Assembly (NCBI RefSeq): GCF_019393635.1
Contig: NC_057867.1
Location: 67,831,492-67,895,491, forward strand
Direction of reading: 5' to 3'
Length of the DNA stretch: 64,000 nucleotides
From: Dromiciops gliroides
Lineage: Eukaryota; Chordata; Mammalia; Microbiotheria; Microbiotheriidae
The position numbers and the translations under genes were made by a program. This document shows positions 41,036 to 52,059 of the stretch, in pieces (positions within the stretch are counted from its first letter, which is position 1; every line of letters starts with the position of its first letter). Under the pieces are notes generated by a model. The model did no database searches and was not told where the DNA came from. It saw nothing but the letters and a program-made list of their open reading frames with translations.

Positions 41036-41339
41036 TGTCATATGAGCACATTCACATTTAATATCCAGTGCAAGACAATGTTTTGAGTTGCATTGGTAGT
41101 GAAAAGGATCTTTGTGCATTTTTGTCACCATAAATCAGGGAACTCACAGCTGGAGCATGATAGTTGAGCCAAGATTATATCAGGGAGAACAGGTTTCTTA
41201 AGGATTTCTCGTGTAAGGAGATCCTCTCCATATTCCTGTCTGGAGTATGAAGGTTATAGCCCTGACAGTGACCAAGGAAAGGCTTGGTGTTATGGAATCA
41301 ACATAATTATAACGAATCAGGAATTCCTTCTGTAAACCT

Positions 41340-41600
41340 GCCCTGATCCCCTAGTTGTTAAGTACCTCCCCCCTCAGACCTCACGTTAACTCTTGATTTG
41401 GTCATTCATTTTTAGAAATATAATATAATAAATAGAATACCCATACTGTTTATTATATTTGATTGTGTTGGTATTTTGTCCCCCTCTTGGACTTTAAGCT
41501 TCTTGAGAACAGGGATCCTGTCTTAGCTAAGATTGATATATCTCTCAGGACATAGCACACTACTGTGCGTAGTGTAAGTGCTTGAGAAATGTTGGCTATG
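41340..41600 (+). mobile_element. L2 3' end
   Basis: CTTCTTGAGAACAGGGATCC followed by a sequence resembling the L2 tail, AGTGCTTGAGAAATGTTGGC. Confidence 0.6.
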
Positions 41601-41759
41601 TTTATATTTGGAAATAGGAGAGGACATTGACTTACTGTATATCTTGGGACAAATCGCTTCCCCTTGCTGAACTGGAAATTGCCCAGGTTGGACCACGCGG
41701 TGTCTAACTGAAATTCGGTGATGTTATCACTGGAGCCTCGGCATGCCCATGGCATCTCA

Positions 41760-42690
41760 GAGTTGGAAGGGTCTGTGCATGAGCAAGAATCCTCTCTGTC
41801 CTATCTCTGACAAACAGGCACCCAACCTCTCCTACTAGACCCAGAGGTGGCCCATTCTACTTGGTAGGTTTCAGGGAGTTTTCCTTTACAGCTAATCTAA
41901 GTCTACCCCTCTGCAGCTTCTTCTGCCCATTACTCCTGCTTCTGACCTCAGAGGCCAAGCAGAACAAGTGTAATACCTTTTCCACATGGTGACCCTTGAT
42001 CCACTTAAAGACTTTTATGGCTTTTTTAGTCTTTTCCAGCCCCCACATCCTCTGTTCCTTCATCCCATCCTTCTGTGGCATAACCGCACCATTTTGATTG
42101 CCCTCTTCCAGATGTTCTCTGGTTTATCGATGTCATTCCTAAAATGGGCAGTCCAAAACTGAATATCATACTTCACATGTAATCTGATTAAGAGAGAGGA
42201 CAGCAAGATAATTGCCACCTCCTTCTGGACACTCCTGCCCTCTTATCTCAGCTCCCAAATCATTAGCTTTTGACCCACATTAAATGTAGAGCCCCTAACA
42301 CCCTCCTAACTTTTGCACATGCAGTGTTGTCTAGCTGCCTGTCTCAATCCTGTACTTTCGTAGTTGATTCTTTGAATACAAGGGTAGGATTTTACACTTA
42401 CACATATTAAATGTCATCTTAATCGATTTGACCCATCATGCTAGCCTGTTGAGATTTACTTGTATCCTGACTTGTTCATTCGATGTATTAACAACACCTC
42501 CAACCTTTTGTCATCTGGAAATCTGATAATCATTCCATCTGTGCCTCCACCCTAATAACTAATAAAATGCTGAATAGCACAAGGCCAGAAACGATGCCCG
42601 GGGCACAACACTAGAACGCCCCCCAAGTCAGCCTGTTGATGACTATTCATTGGATCCAGCATCCTGAGAGGTTTTGTGGGTAAAACTGGA
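41760..42690 (-). mobile_element. CR1/L3 LINE, antisense
   Basis: Reversed order: CAGAGTTGGAAGGGTCTGTG, AGGTGGCCCATTCTACTTGG, AGGCCAAGCAGAACAAGTG, GTTGAGATTTACTTGTATCC, TGCTGAATAGCACAAGGCC. It carries the whole 3' 900 bases in CR1 style. Confidence 0.8.
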
Positions 42691-42949
42691 GTACAGCAAG
42701 CATCCGAATAATGGAAAATATAGGTTCAGATTGGCTAGATTTCTTTTTCCCTTCAAAACCAGTGTGGTCCTCATGTTTGGATATCACAAGCCCGGATGTT
42801 CTGTATGTATGTGAAAGTCAAAATAACATTAAAGAAAATGAGGGTGGGAGGAGGCTAGGCCTCGTGCAGATAGAGAAGTTTCATCCTGGAGGTGACACAA
42901 TTTGGGGGGCATAGAGAGATTGATTCTCAAGATGGCTATAAAAGAGACT

Positions 42950-43550
42950 AAGGGATAGTGAGAGCCAAGGAACAATGACAGATTTCACTACCAAATTTAC
43001 TAGAGATCACTACCAAAAAAGATGATCAAGAAGATAATACCAACCTATATGCCTGCAATTTCCCATTTATACTAAATCTTTAGGAGAAATCTAGACATGT
43101 ATCACAGGCATCCTCAATGTAGGTTTAAGAAGAAAATGGGCAGACTTTTGCAACGCATATTCTACAAGAGACCTCGTCTTAGTCACCCAGTTAAAAGGTG
43201 CAAAAAATAAAAGTGTCTACTCTGATTTTTCTTTGTTTACTATTTTTAAAAATTTTGATTCAGTAGAATAAAAGACTATCCTCCAAGAAGCTGTATACAC
43301 CATGCATAGATTAAAATCATATGAGATCTTGAAAGATGCAGCATCAGAATTCACTTTTTTCTCCCACTCTCTTGATTGCCATCAATCAAGGAATAAAACA
43401 GGGAGACATATACTTGCCAAAGGTGTTTATCACCATTATGGAGTATATCTAGCACAAAGTTCCAAAAGAAGTGTTAATTTCCATCAACCCTCAGAACATT
43501 TCAGAACCTCTTAAATGAAATCCATAATCACTTAATAGTTCAGCCTAATA
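42950..43550 (+). mobile_element. RTE-clade LINE remnant with RT motif
   Basis: At 43390-43407 the plus frame reads GIKQGD, followed by IYLPKVFITIMEY, resembling the G-x-x-Q-G-D-x-x-S-P-x-L-F palm motif of non-LTR reverse transcriptases. Overall composition and the downstream CATCAACCCTCAGAACATTT suggest RTE. Assignment is moderate. Confidence 0.5.
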
Positions 43551-43559
43551 ATTTATAGT

Positions 43560-43970
43560 GTATGAACACACAATAGCATATCATTGTGCCATAAGAAACA
43601 ACAAGTATAAAGAATTCAGAGACACCTGGATGACTTGTATAAACTGATGCAAAGTAAGTAGAACCAAGAACACAATTATACAAATCCCTCAGTAAAGTAA
43701 AGCAAAACAACATTGAAACACATCAGAACTCTGATCATGGCAGAGACCACTTGCAACTTCAGAGGGCTGGTGGGGTGAGACATGCCTTGTTTCGACAGAG
43801 ATGTTAGTAAACTATAAGTGCAGAATGAGCCATGGATTGTCAGATGCAACCCATGAGTTTATTTAGGTAAACTCTCTTTGCTACAAAGGAAAGTTCCAAG
43901 GGATTAAGGGGAGGGTTACTGGGCAGTGATGGTATTGTTGAAAAGAGCATCAATAAAATATTTTAAAAAC
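43560..43970 (+). mobile_element. L1 3' end, sense
   Basis: ATTGTGCCATAAGAAACAAC, CTTGTATAAACTGATGCAAAG and AAGTAGAACCAAGAACACAA match the L1 ORF2 C-terminal and 3' UTR pattern also seen at 1060-1180. Confidence 0.7.
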
Positions 43971-44129
43971 ATTTTTTAAAGGCTCAGCCTACCTCTCCAC
44001 ACTGGAAAAGCCAATTGATTGAAGAATGCCTGCCATCCACACTTCGACATACAGTTGGATGGACAAGTGAAGAGCCAATAGAGCAGTATGTATATTTATT
44101 CATAATATATTACACATAATATAAGCACA

Positions 44130-44245
44130 TTGCTGCATCATGTGTGTATAACATGTCACATACAAGGCATGTTGTGCACATATATGTGCATGGCATGTGT
44201 GGTTTATATGTGTGTATACATGTACACATGTGCTTTGTGTGCCTT
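44130..44245. repeat. Alternating TG/CA-rich low-complexity stretch
   Basis: Irregular purine-pyrimidine alternation (GTGTGTATACATGTACACATG). Confidence 0.7.
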
Positions 44246-44534
44246 GGATAGACACTGCCAATGGCCAATGAACTGGGCCCAGAATTAAGTAGGAGGAAGA
44301 GAGTGGGCTGGATTCCATGTGGGAAATTTCACAATGCTTTGAATGACTCAAAACTTCTTTCTGAAACAAAGGCTTATTTTTTTTCAACCATAATTTTTTT
44401 TGTGATGCTACATGGCAGGAAATTATGGCATAACATGTTCTCTGATGAATGTGAGTTCCAGGCCACCGAAGTGGGGGAGAAATGCACCATCAAAGATTTA
44501 TTTACCAAAAGCTGTGTAAAACACATTGGCACCG

Positions 44535-44680
44535 TGGGCAGCCAGGTGGTACAGTGGATAAAGCACCAGCCCTGAATTCAGGAGGAACTGAGTTCAAATC
44601 CGGCCTCAGACACTTAACACTTACTAGCTGTGTGACCTTGGGCAAGTCACTTAACCTTCATTGCCTGGCCAAACAAACAA
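44535..44680 (+). mobile_element. CORE-SINE, sense
   Basis: GGGCAGCCAGGTGGTACAG head, (CAAA)n end, and an imperfect target duplication ACATTGGCACCG / ACACTGGCACCG. Confidence 0.9.
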
Positions 44681-44784
44681 ACACTGGCACCGAGGTGTAT
44701 GAGTAGAAAAGGAGGTGGGCTTGGAATCAAGAAAGAATGAGAAGATAATAAATGGGTAGCCTGTAGAATCCATTGGTCCCCACT

Positions 44785-44945
44785 TTGGTACAGGGGAAAG
44801 CGCACTGGTGCTTGGGGCAGAAGACCCAGCTGGGTTCAAATCCCACTTTTTCTGCTTATGACCTGTGTGATCTTGGGGAGTTCATTGAACCTTTCTGGAC
44901 TTCAGTTACTTCATCTGTGGAATGAGACATAAACCAAGCCAACAG
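44785..44945 (+). mobile_element. MIR-like SINE
   Basis: CTGGGTTCAAATCCCACTTT, ACCTGTGTGATCTTGGGGAG and TTACTTCATCTGTGGAATGA. Confidence 0.65.
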
Positions 44946-45302
44946 TTTACACAGCATGCTAGAAGCCAGACCCTAAGAAGCCAAAGAGAATTGCATGTTA
45001 TCCTATTGGTGAATACCATTGGGACCTTGCAGGCTAGTGGGCTTTGTCTATGAAGCTGGCATAGTTTTCTTTTAGTTCATTACCTTTTCTCTATCATAGA
45101 CCCCTTGGGCAGTCTGGTGAAACTTATGACCCCCTTCTTAAAATTATGTGCAAAAATTTAGAGGTTAGTGAAAATAAAGATAAAATTTGTTTTCCTGTTC
45201 AAATTCACTGAGAGATCCCCTGAAATTTATCCATGGATCCCCTGGAGGTTCTAGCTATTCTACAGTTATATTTGTGATGTGTTCAAGTATTAATATTCTT
45301 TT

Positions 45303-45411
45303 TTCCTTCCTTCCTTCCTTCCTTCCTTCCTTCCTTCCTTCCTTCCTTCCTTCCTTCCTTCCTTCCTTCCTTCCTTCCTTCCTTCCTTCCTTCCTTCCTT
45401 TCTTTCTTTCC
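45303..45411. repeat. (TTCC)n microsatellite, about 27 units
   Basis: Nearly uninterrupted TTCC array ending in TTTC units. Both sides carry AGTATTAATATTCTT (45287-45301 and 45414-45428), and a second short (TTCC)n follows the second copy. Confidence 0.95.
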
Positions 45412-45451
45412 TCAGTATTAATATTCTTTCCTTCCTTCCTTTCTCGCAGTT

Positions 45452-45568
45452 GGGGTTAAGTGACTTTCCCAGGGTCACACAGCTAGTAAATATCTGACCC
45501 TGGATTTGAACTCAGGTTCTCCCGATTCCAGGGCTGGTGCTCTATGCACTGTGCTGCCTAGCTGCCCC
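45452..45568 (-). mobile_element. CORE-SINE, antisense, 3' end grown into (TTCC)n
   Basis: Reversed SINE core TTTCCCAGGGTCACACAGC and CTGCCTAGCTGCCCC. The TTCC array sits where its poly(T) should be, and AAGTATGAATGT after it resembles the upstream AAGTATTAATAT. Confidence 0.85.
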
Positions 45569-45884
45569 TAAGTATGAATGTGTTTTTAAGAAAAGCATTT
45601 ACAAATAGGTGACTTGGGGATGGTATACGACATCCCTAAGCATGATTTTATCATGCCTTACCACCAGTTTGTCATTCCCGTCCCCCAAAGGGACATATGT
45701 ACGGTGTTAGTATTGTCAGGAGTTGATGTGTTGAGGGGCCTGTCTAATGTCAGTAGGTAAGTGAAGTCACAGCGCTAATGCCCTTGCCCCAGAGGCTTTT
45801 TTCAAAGTCACCTAAGAGCAAGGGGAAAGCAGGCAGCTGATGAACATGTTGCAGTCCCTGCTGAGAAGTTCCGTCTTCCTAGAT

Positions 45885-46550
45885 CTTAATGTCCACTCGG
45901 CTCTTCCCTATAGGCTGGGACTTCGGCCTTTCACAGGGACGTTACACCACCTTCCTTTTTGGTTGGATCACAAACTAACCAGTCTCCAAATACCTCCAAA
46001 GGGTATTCCAAAATTCGGCTTAAAAGTTCTCAAATAAAAAGTAATTTTAAGTCTCTCACAAACCTAGATTTCCTTGCTTCTAGTCTCTACCTCTTCCAAT
46101 TTATGCTGAGTAATCTTCCCAGGTTCATCTCTCCTCAAACAACAACAGCGACGACGACAACAAAACAAAACACCCTGCTTTCCTTATGTTACTTCTTTGC
46201 TCCAAATCTTTCAGTAGCTCCCTATTGCCTACAGAATAAAGCCCAATATGTGTGACCTGGCATTTGAGGTCCTTCAAGATCCAACACCAAGGACTGTTTC
46301 TTCACTCCACCTTTCAGGCTTTTCTTCATTCAGTTCCACCTGCCTGGAATACCCTGCTCTTCCCTCCCTCCTTTTGCTGTCTGTTCTTCCTTCCCCACAC
46401 CTCTTGAAACCGTAACAGCTTTCAAGCCCCACCTCAAATGTAGCCTCTTCCAGGAAGTCTTCCTTGACTTCATCCTTTAGAATGAAGTGATTTTCGGAAA
46501 TCCATATCTCTTGAATACATATTACTATCAGAGATCCCAAACCTTAGTAA
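45885..46550 (+). mobile_element. L2 LINE fragment
   Basis: CAGTAGCTCCCTATTGCCTAC, TTGAGGTCCTTCAAGATCCA, CCTCTTCCAGGAAGTCTTCC in L2 order, 5' diverged. Confidence 0.7.
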
Positions 46551-46970
46551 GTCAGAAGCACTGCAGGGCCTCAGATACCCAGATCAGAAATATATTCCCC
46601 ATGTGTGCTATTATCTTCTGGGTGTGCCATGAACCATGACATTTTGGGATGAGACTTTGGCACTGGCACTGAGGGGGAATTCAGTCTGGTTTGGGGGACC
46701 TGGTTACCAGGTATTTCTTGATGTAGACATTTGGTCAGAATTCCTTGTGGTCTTCACTGCTGTCTAACATGACAAGGCACGGAAGCTGACATCCTCAGCT
46801 CAACTAACTCTACCTTATTTCATCTCAATACCCTGGAGGGTAGGGACCCCAATCAACTAGTTCTTTCTCTGTCTTGTAGATGGAAAACTACCACTTCCCA
46901 CCCTCTTTATCCCTGTGGTTTAAAGTCAGGGTCTGCTGAGGCAAAAATCCTTTTCCCTTATGATTCAATC

Positions 46971-47191
46971 TTTCAGTCATGTCCAATTCTTCATAACCCC
47001 GTGGACCAACTCTCCATAGGGTTTTCTTGGCAAAAATACTGGAGTAGTTTGCCATTTCCTTCTCTAATTTTATGCAGGCAGGGGTTAAGGGACTTGTCCA
47101 GGGTCACAAAGCTAGTCTGAGGTAAAATTTGAACTCTGGTCTTTCTGACTCCAGGCCCAGTACTGTTCCTACTGTGCCAGTTAGCTACCCC
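46971..47191 (-). mobile_element. RTE-tailed SINE, antisense
   Basis: TTTCAGTCATGTCCAATTCTTC, CCATAGGGTTTTCTTGGCA and TGGAGTAGTTTGCCATTTCC form the reversed RTE/BovB-like 3' tail, followed by a reversed SINE core. Confidence 0.75.
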
Positions 47192-47246
47192 TATTTCCCT
47201 CATTACCTCTCCTTTAATCCCCACATTTTCTTTCCATGGCCCTTAG

Positions 47247-47443
47247 CCGGCACAGTGGATAAAGTGCAGGGCCTGAAGTCTGGCCTTAGATGCTTACTAG
47301 CTTATGTGATCCTAGGCAAGTCACTTCACCCTGTTTGCCTCAATTTCCTCATCTGTCAAATGAGAAGAAAGTGGCAAACTGCTCCAGTATCTCTGCCAAG
47401 AAAACTCCAAATGGGGTCACAGAGAGTGGGACATGAGCAGTAT
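47247..47443 (+). mobile_element. RTE-tailed SINE, sense
   Basis: CACAGTGGATAAAGTGCAGG head, GTGGCAAACTGCTCCAGTAT and AATGGGGTCACAGAGAGTGG tail. Confidence 0.78.
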
Positions 47444-47744
47444 ATGTTGCTTTTCTCCTGCTCACTAACCATAGGTAGCCTACAGGACCCTGTCCTGGAA
47501 CCTCTTGTTTTCTCCCTCTGTATGATTTCACCTGCTGATCTCATCTGCTCCCTTAGATTTAATTAGCATCTCCATGGAGATGCTTCTCAAATCTACTTAT
47601 CCAGCCCCAGAGCCAATCTGCTGCCTTTCCATTTCGCATCTCTAACTCTCCATTAGGCAGCTCAAAATGGCTGTCCAGGAGACATCTTAAATCCAGCATA
47701 TCCCAAATTGAATTGCTTATCTTTCGCACCAAACCCTATTTTTT

Positions 47745-47881
47745 TAGTGAGGCAATTGGGGTTAAGTGACTTGCCCAGGGTCACACAGCTAGTAAGTGTT
47801 AAGTGTCTGAGGCTGGATTTGAACTCAGGTACTCCTGACTCCAGGGCTGGTGCTCTATCCACTGCGCCACCCAGCTGCCCC
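47745..47881 (-). mobile_element. CORE-SINE, antisense, in L2
   Basis: Near-consensus reversed SINE, flanked by an imperfect CCCTATT duplication. Confidence 0.9.
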
Positions 47882-48453
47882 CTTCCCTATTACTATTGAG
47901 GGCACTGCCAAACTCCCAGGCTCCCAACCTAGGAATCCTACTGGACTCCTCAGTTTCTCTCATCCAAAGTATTGCCAAGGCCTGGCGATTTCCCATGTGT
48001 AATAGCTCTCCAGTATGCCCCCTTCTCTCCTCTGACACTGCCACCATCCTGGTCCAGACTCTCATCTGCTCATGCCTGGACTGTAGCCTTCTGCTTGGTC
48101 AGCTTGCCATAAGTCTCTCTCCATTCCAGTGCATACTCAAAGTCAGATGCCATAGTTTTTCCTAAAGTGCGGGTCTGACCATGTCACTTCCCTCCTTGCT
48201 AACTCATGTGGTGTCCTATCACCTCTAGGATCAAATGGAAAATCCTTCCCTTGACATTCCAAGCCCTCCATAATCTAGCCATGCTCTCCTACCTTTTCGG
48301 TCTTCTTATATGTCCTCACCTTCCCTGAAAGCACTCAACAATCAAGTACACTAGTTTCTGTGTTATTCCTTGAACAAGACCCTCTGGCTCGGGGCATTTG
48401 CATCCTCTGTTCTCCGCACCTCTCCCCCCTCATCTGCACTTACTGGCTTCTCT

Positions 48454-48690
48454 TGTTGTTCAGTCACATCTCACTCCTGATGACCCTGTGGACTACACTG
48501 GCCAGGGAGTTTTCTGGGCAAACATACTGGAGTGGTTGTCCATTTCCTTCAGTGAATTAAGGGAAACACAGAGGTTAAGTGACTTGCCCAAGATCACACA
48601 GCTAGTAAGTGTTCGAGGTCAGATTTGAACTTGGGTTTTCCTGACTTCAGGCCACTTGATCCACTGAGCCAGATCTGGCTGCCTCTACTG
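48454..48690 (-). mobile_element. RTE-tailed SINE, antisense, in L2
   Basis: TTGTTCAGTCACATCTCACTC, GGAGTTTTCTGGGCAAACAT and CATTTCCTTCAGTGAATTA reversed tail, then a reversed SINE core. Confidence 0.78.
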
Positions 48691-48999
48691 CCTTCTCTGG
48701 CTTCCTTCAAGTGCCAGCTAAAATCCCACCTTCTACAGGAAGCCTTTCCCAATCTCTCTTAATTCTCCTGCCTTCTGTTGATTATTTCTTGTTAATCCTG
48801 TTGATAGCTTGTTTTACACTCATTTGTATATGGTCTACCCCATTTATTGGTAGCTCCTCAAGGGGAGAGACTGTCTTTTGCCTTTCTTTGTATGTTTAGC
48901 ATTTAGCACAGTGCTGGGAACAGAGTAGGCACACATTTATTGACTGACTGCCTCTTGTCCTCCAGCGCTGGGCCCTGAAGTAAAATTGACTAACTCCTT

Positions 49000-49190
49000 T
49001 CTCCCATCACCACTTCCAGACTCTGCCTCTGCTGTTATCCCTCTGTGATCTCTTTATACCTTGAAGTTCACTCTTATTTATCTAGATTAACTCATCTGGA
49101 GCCCTCTTTTATTCTTTTTCAAGGAATGACTCACAGCCTCCTCCCTCCTTTCCTTCCTTCCTCTCGCTTCCTCTTTTTTTCTACCTCTCT
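49000..49190 (+). mobile_element. L2-like fragment
   Basis: CTCTTTATACCTTGAAGTTC is L2-like; the end runs into a CT-rich low-complexity stretch (49138-49190). Confidence 0.5.
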
Positions 49191-49194
49191 TCTT

Positions 49195-49445
49195 CTTATT
49201 TTTAACATTCATTTTGAAAAATTTTTGAATTCCAAATTCTCTATCTCCCTCCAGCCCCTCCCCTGCCCATTGAGAAGACAAGAAATATCATATCAATTAC
49301 ACATGTGAAATGATGCAAAACATTTCCAGATTAGTCATGTTGTAAAAAAAAAAAAAAAGCCAGAAAAATCAAGTGAAAAAACCAGACTTCGATTTGCAAT
49401 TAGTTCTCTCAAGAGGTGGAGAGCATTTTTCATGATGCTTCCTTA
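49195..49445 (-). mobile_element. L1 3' UTR fragment, antisense
   Basis: GAATTCCAAATTCTCTATCTC, AAAACATTTCCAGATTAGTC and GGAGAGCATTTTTCATGATG resemble a second L1 3' UTR type. Confidence 0.6.
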
Positions 49446-49744
49446 CGAACTGTCTTGGATCATTGTATTGATCAGAGGAAAGCCCCGTTGATCCTGGTTA
49501 TGTCCCAGTGTTTTTCCCCCAGTTCTACCCTTGTCCTTATTCTTGGAGACTTGAATATACATATCGATCACCCCACAGATGCCCTGGCTTCAGTTTGGCA
49601 CTTACCTTCACTCCTAAACTGAGCTACCTGCAGAGTTAGTCAGAAACTACACGTAGCTCCCCTCTCTAGCCTTGTCTTCTTTAAGTGAAGCATCCCTAGA
49701 TCTTTTAGCCAAATGCCATTTGATATGGACTACAGCCCCTCATT

Positions 49745-50030
49745 TACTTTGTCAGGCAGCAGGTGGTACAAGGGATAGAGCACCAGACCTGCAGTCAAAA
49801 ATACCTGAGTTCAAATGTGACCTTAGACTCTTCCTAGTTGTGTGACCCTGGGCAAGTCACTTAACTTCTGTTTGCTTCAGTTTCCTTGTCTGTAAAAATG
49901 GCAATGATAACAGCACCTACCTTCCAGGATTGTTATGAGAAGCAAACGATATCATAATTGTGAAGTGCTTAGCACAGGGCCTGATACATAGTAAGCACTA
50001 GATAAATGTTAGCTATAATAATAATAACAA
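49745..50030 (+). mobile_element. MIR/THER1-like SINE, full length
   Basis: All parts are present: CAGGTGGTACAAGGGATAGA, GTGTGACCCTGGGCAAGTCA, CAGTTTCCTTGTCTGTAAAA and the L2-like tail AGTGCTTAGCACAGGGCC. It ends in (AAT)n. Confidence 0.85.
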
Positions 50031-50139
50031 CATTAAGTTAATATAATATTATTACATTGTTATGTATATACTAAATATACATAGTTATATATTAGATACA
50101 TATTATATATGATAATATTAATAGATTTGTTGACATTGT

Positions 50140-51540
50140 TATCGTTATCCTGGTTGCCTTCCTCTGGGTGCTTTCCAGCTTATCAGTGCTTCTCCTAAAC
50201 TCGCATCCAGAACTGAGCATAATATTGCAGATGTGGTCTAACCTGGGAAGAGGACAGAGGTACCATCACCTTATTATTCCTGGAAGCCCAGCCTGCCTTA
50301 ATGCAGTCCAAGATCGCATTAGCCTTTTTGGCTACCATACCACACTGGTGACTCATTAAGCTTATGGTCCACTAAAACCCTCAGATCTCTTTGTCAAATT
50401 GCTATCTAGCCCATCTTGTATTTGTTAAGTTTATTTATCTAACGTAAATATAAGCATTTACATTTCATCCCTACTATATTTTTGATTAAGCAGTATTCAA
50501 TCAAGAGTGTTTTGATTTCCCCCTTATCCATTTATCCACTGTGTTAGCTCTTACCCCTTTATCCATTGTGTTAGCTCTCCCTGCTACTTTTTTTATCATC
50601 TGCAAATTTGATAAGCATGCCATCTATACCTTTATCCAAATTATTGATAGGAATGTTAAACAGCCCAGGGCCAAACAGAATTGGACTGGGCCGCCTTTGT
50701 ATTCATGCTGTTACTTGTTCTTGCTTTTGTTTCCTGTACATGTTTTTTTTTAATTAAAGTTCATTGGTAAGTTCCACATGCTCTCACATTCTTTAGACAA
50801 TAGCCCTTTTTCTTCTTCATTGGAATTTTTTCTTTGTGTCCTTAGAATTGCATTCTCAAGAGTTTGCCAATCTTCTTTTTTCTTTTGGGGGGGGGGGGCG
50901 GGGCAATGAGGATTAAGTGACTTACGCAGGGTCACACAGCTAGTAAGTTTCAAGTGTCTGAGGCTGGATTTGCACTCAGGTCCTCCTGAATCCAAGGCCG
51001 GCGCTTTATCCACTGAGCCACCTAGCTGCCCCCAGCCAATCTTCTTTCTTATTTCTCATGCACCATTTGAAATCTGCTTTCCTGTAATCCAGAAGGCAAA
51101 TCAGACAATTCCAGGCTTTCTTTTCCCCTCTGTCACAAATCAATATGGAGTGGCCCTGTCTCCTTATGGTTTCCATCATTTCCACCCTACCCAGTTCTTG
51201 TCTCTTGGTAAGAATCAGTTCCAGGATGGAATTTCCCCCGTTGATTCTTCCACTATTTAAGTATGAAATTGTTTTTGAAGCATGTCAAGAAATTATTAGT
51301 CATTCGGCAGAAAGAGATCTTCTACAGATGCCCAATGAGAGAAGTCCCCCATTATTACTATGAAATGCCTCCGTGCCAGGTTTGTGATCCATTTCCCAGA
51401 TTCCTCATCTAGTTCCCTTTACTTTACAAGTGGTCTGTAGTATATACGGATGACTATTGCTTTTGTTTCTGTCTCCAGTGGTATTTGATCAAATATTCTC
51501 GATCCTAATCTCCCTCTAGTACTTGCTACACAAATAACTG
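50140..51540 (-). mobile_element. CR1/L3 LINE, antisense, 1.4 kb, interrupted
   Basis: Reversed phrases: AGATGTGGTCTAACCTGGGA, CAAGATCGCATTAGCCTTTT, CATCTGCAAATTTGATAAGC, CATAATCCAGGATGG-type and CAATGAGAGAAGTCCCCCAT. It is split by the SINE at 50879-51033. Confidence 0.78.
50879..51034 (-). mobile_element. CORE-SINE, antisense, inside CR1/L3
   Basis: A perfect 13-base TSD, GCCAATCTTCTTT, at 50866-50878 and 51035-51047. Contains a G homopolymer in place of the usual tail. Confidence 0.92.
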
Positions 51541-52059
51541 CGTGTACACATCACATGCCTTGCATGTACGTAAATAACTTATACCAGGGAGAGTGAGATC
51601 AGTGCTAAACAAAAGGCCAGACAATGTGCTATCAAATTTGAAGGGGGAGAGGTTACTTTTTCACTAGGCAATGATCAACAAAGTCTTCAAGGGGGAGACA
51701 GCACCTGAGTTGGCTTTTGATTAGGGCAGTGGGGTCCATTATAGTCATGGGGCAGGGTAAGAAGGAGGACTAAGAATAGTCCAGATGAGATGGAATATTG
51801 AATGTATAAAGAAGTGTGAGATAAGGTAATTAAGTTCTGCAACACCTTGGATATCAGGGATTATGAACTTATACTTTTTTTGTTAGGTAATGGAGAGCCA
51901 CCGATTTTTTCCCGAGTATTGGAATGATACTACAGGCCCTGCTCATATTGGGGGCTCTGCCCATGGCCCTACCACCCTTCCCCCCAGCCCAGAGGGGCAC
52001 ATACATACAAGCAAGGCCCCACCCAGCTAAACACCCCATTGCCTCAGCCTTGCCCACTA

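Larger units (their letters stand above)
47445..48960 (+). mobile_element. L2 LINE, long 3' segment, twice interrupted
   Basis: Continuous L2 order from TGATCTCATCTGCTCCC through GTCTGACCATGTCACTTCCC to the tail GAGACTGTCTTTTGCC and CACAGTGCTGGGAACAGAG. It is interrupted by a CORE-SINE (47745-47881) and an RTE-tailed SINE (48454-48690). Dead. Confidence 0.8.

Noticed and set aside
44130..44245. A hairpin RNA gene in the TG/CA-rich stretch
   Set aside because: Pairing arises from low-complexity alternation; no specific precursor shape stands out.
45303..45411. CRISPR-like or other regular spaced repeats
   Set aside because: The only regular arrays are microsatellites or a small minisatellite; no repeat-spacer pattern exists and the genome is a mammal's.
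45187..45478. Ser-Phe-Leu-Pro and Lys-Glu-Gly-Arg repeat proteins
   Set aside because: Translations of the (TTCC)n microsatellite.
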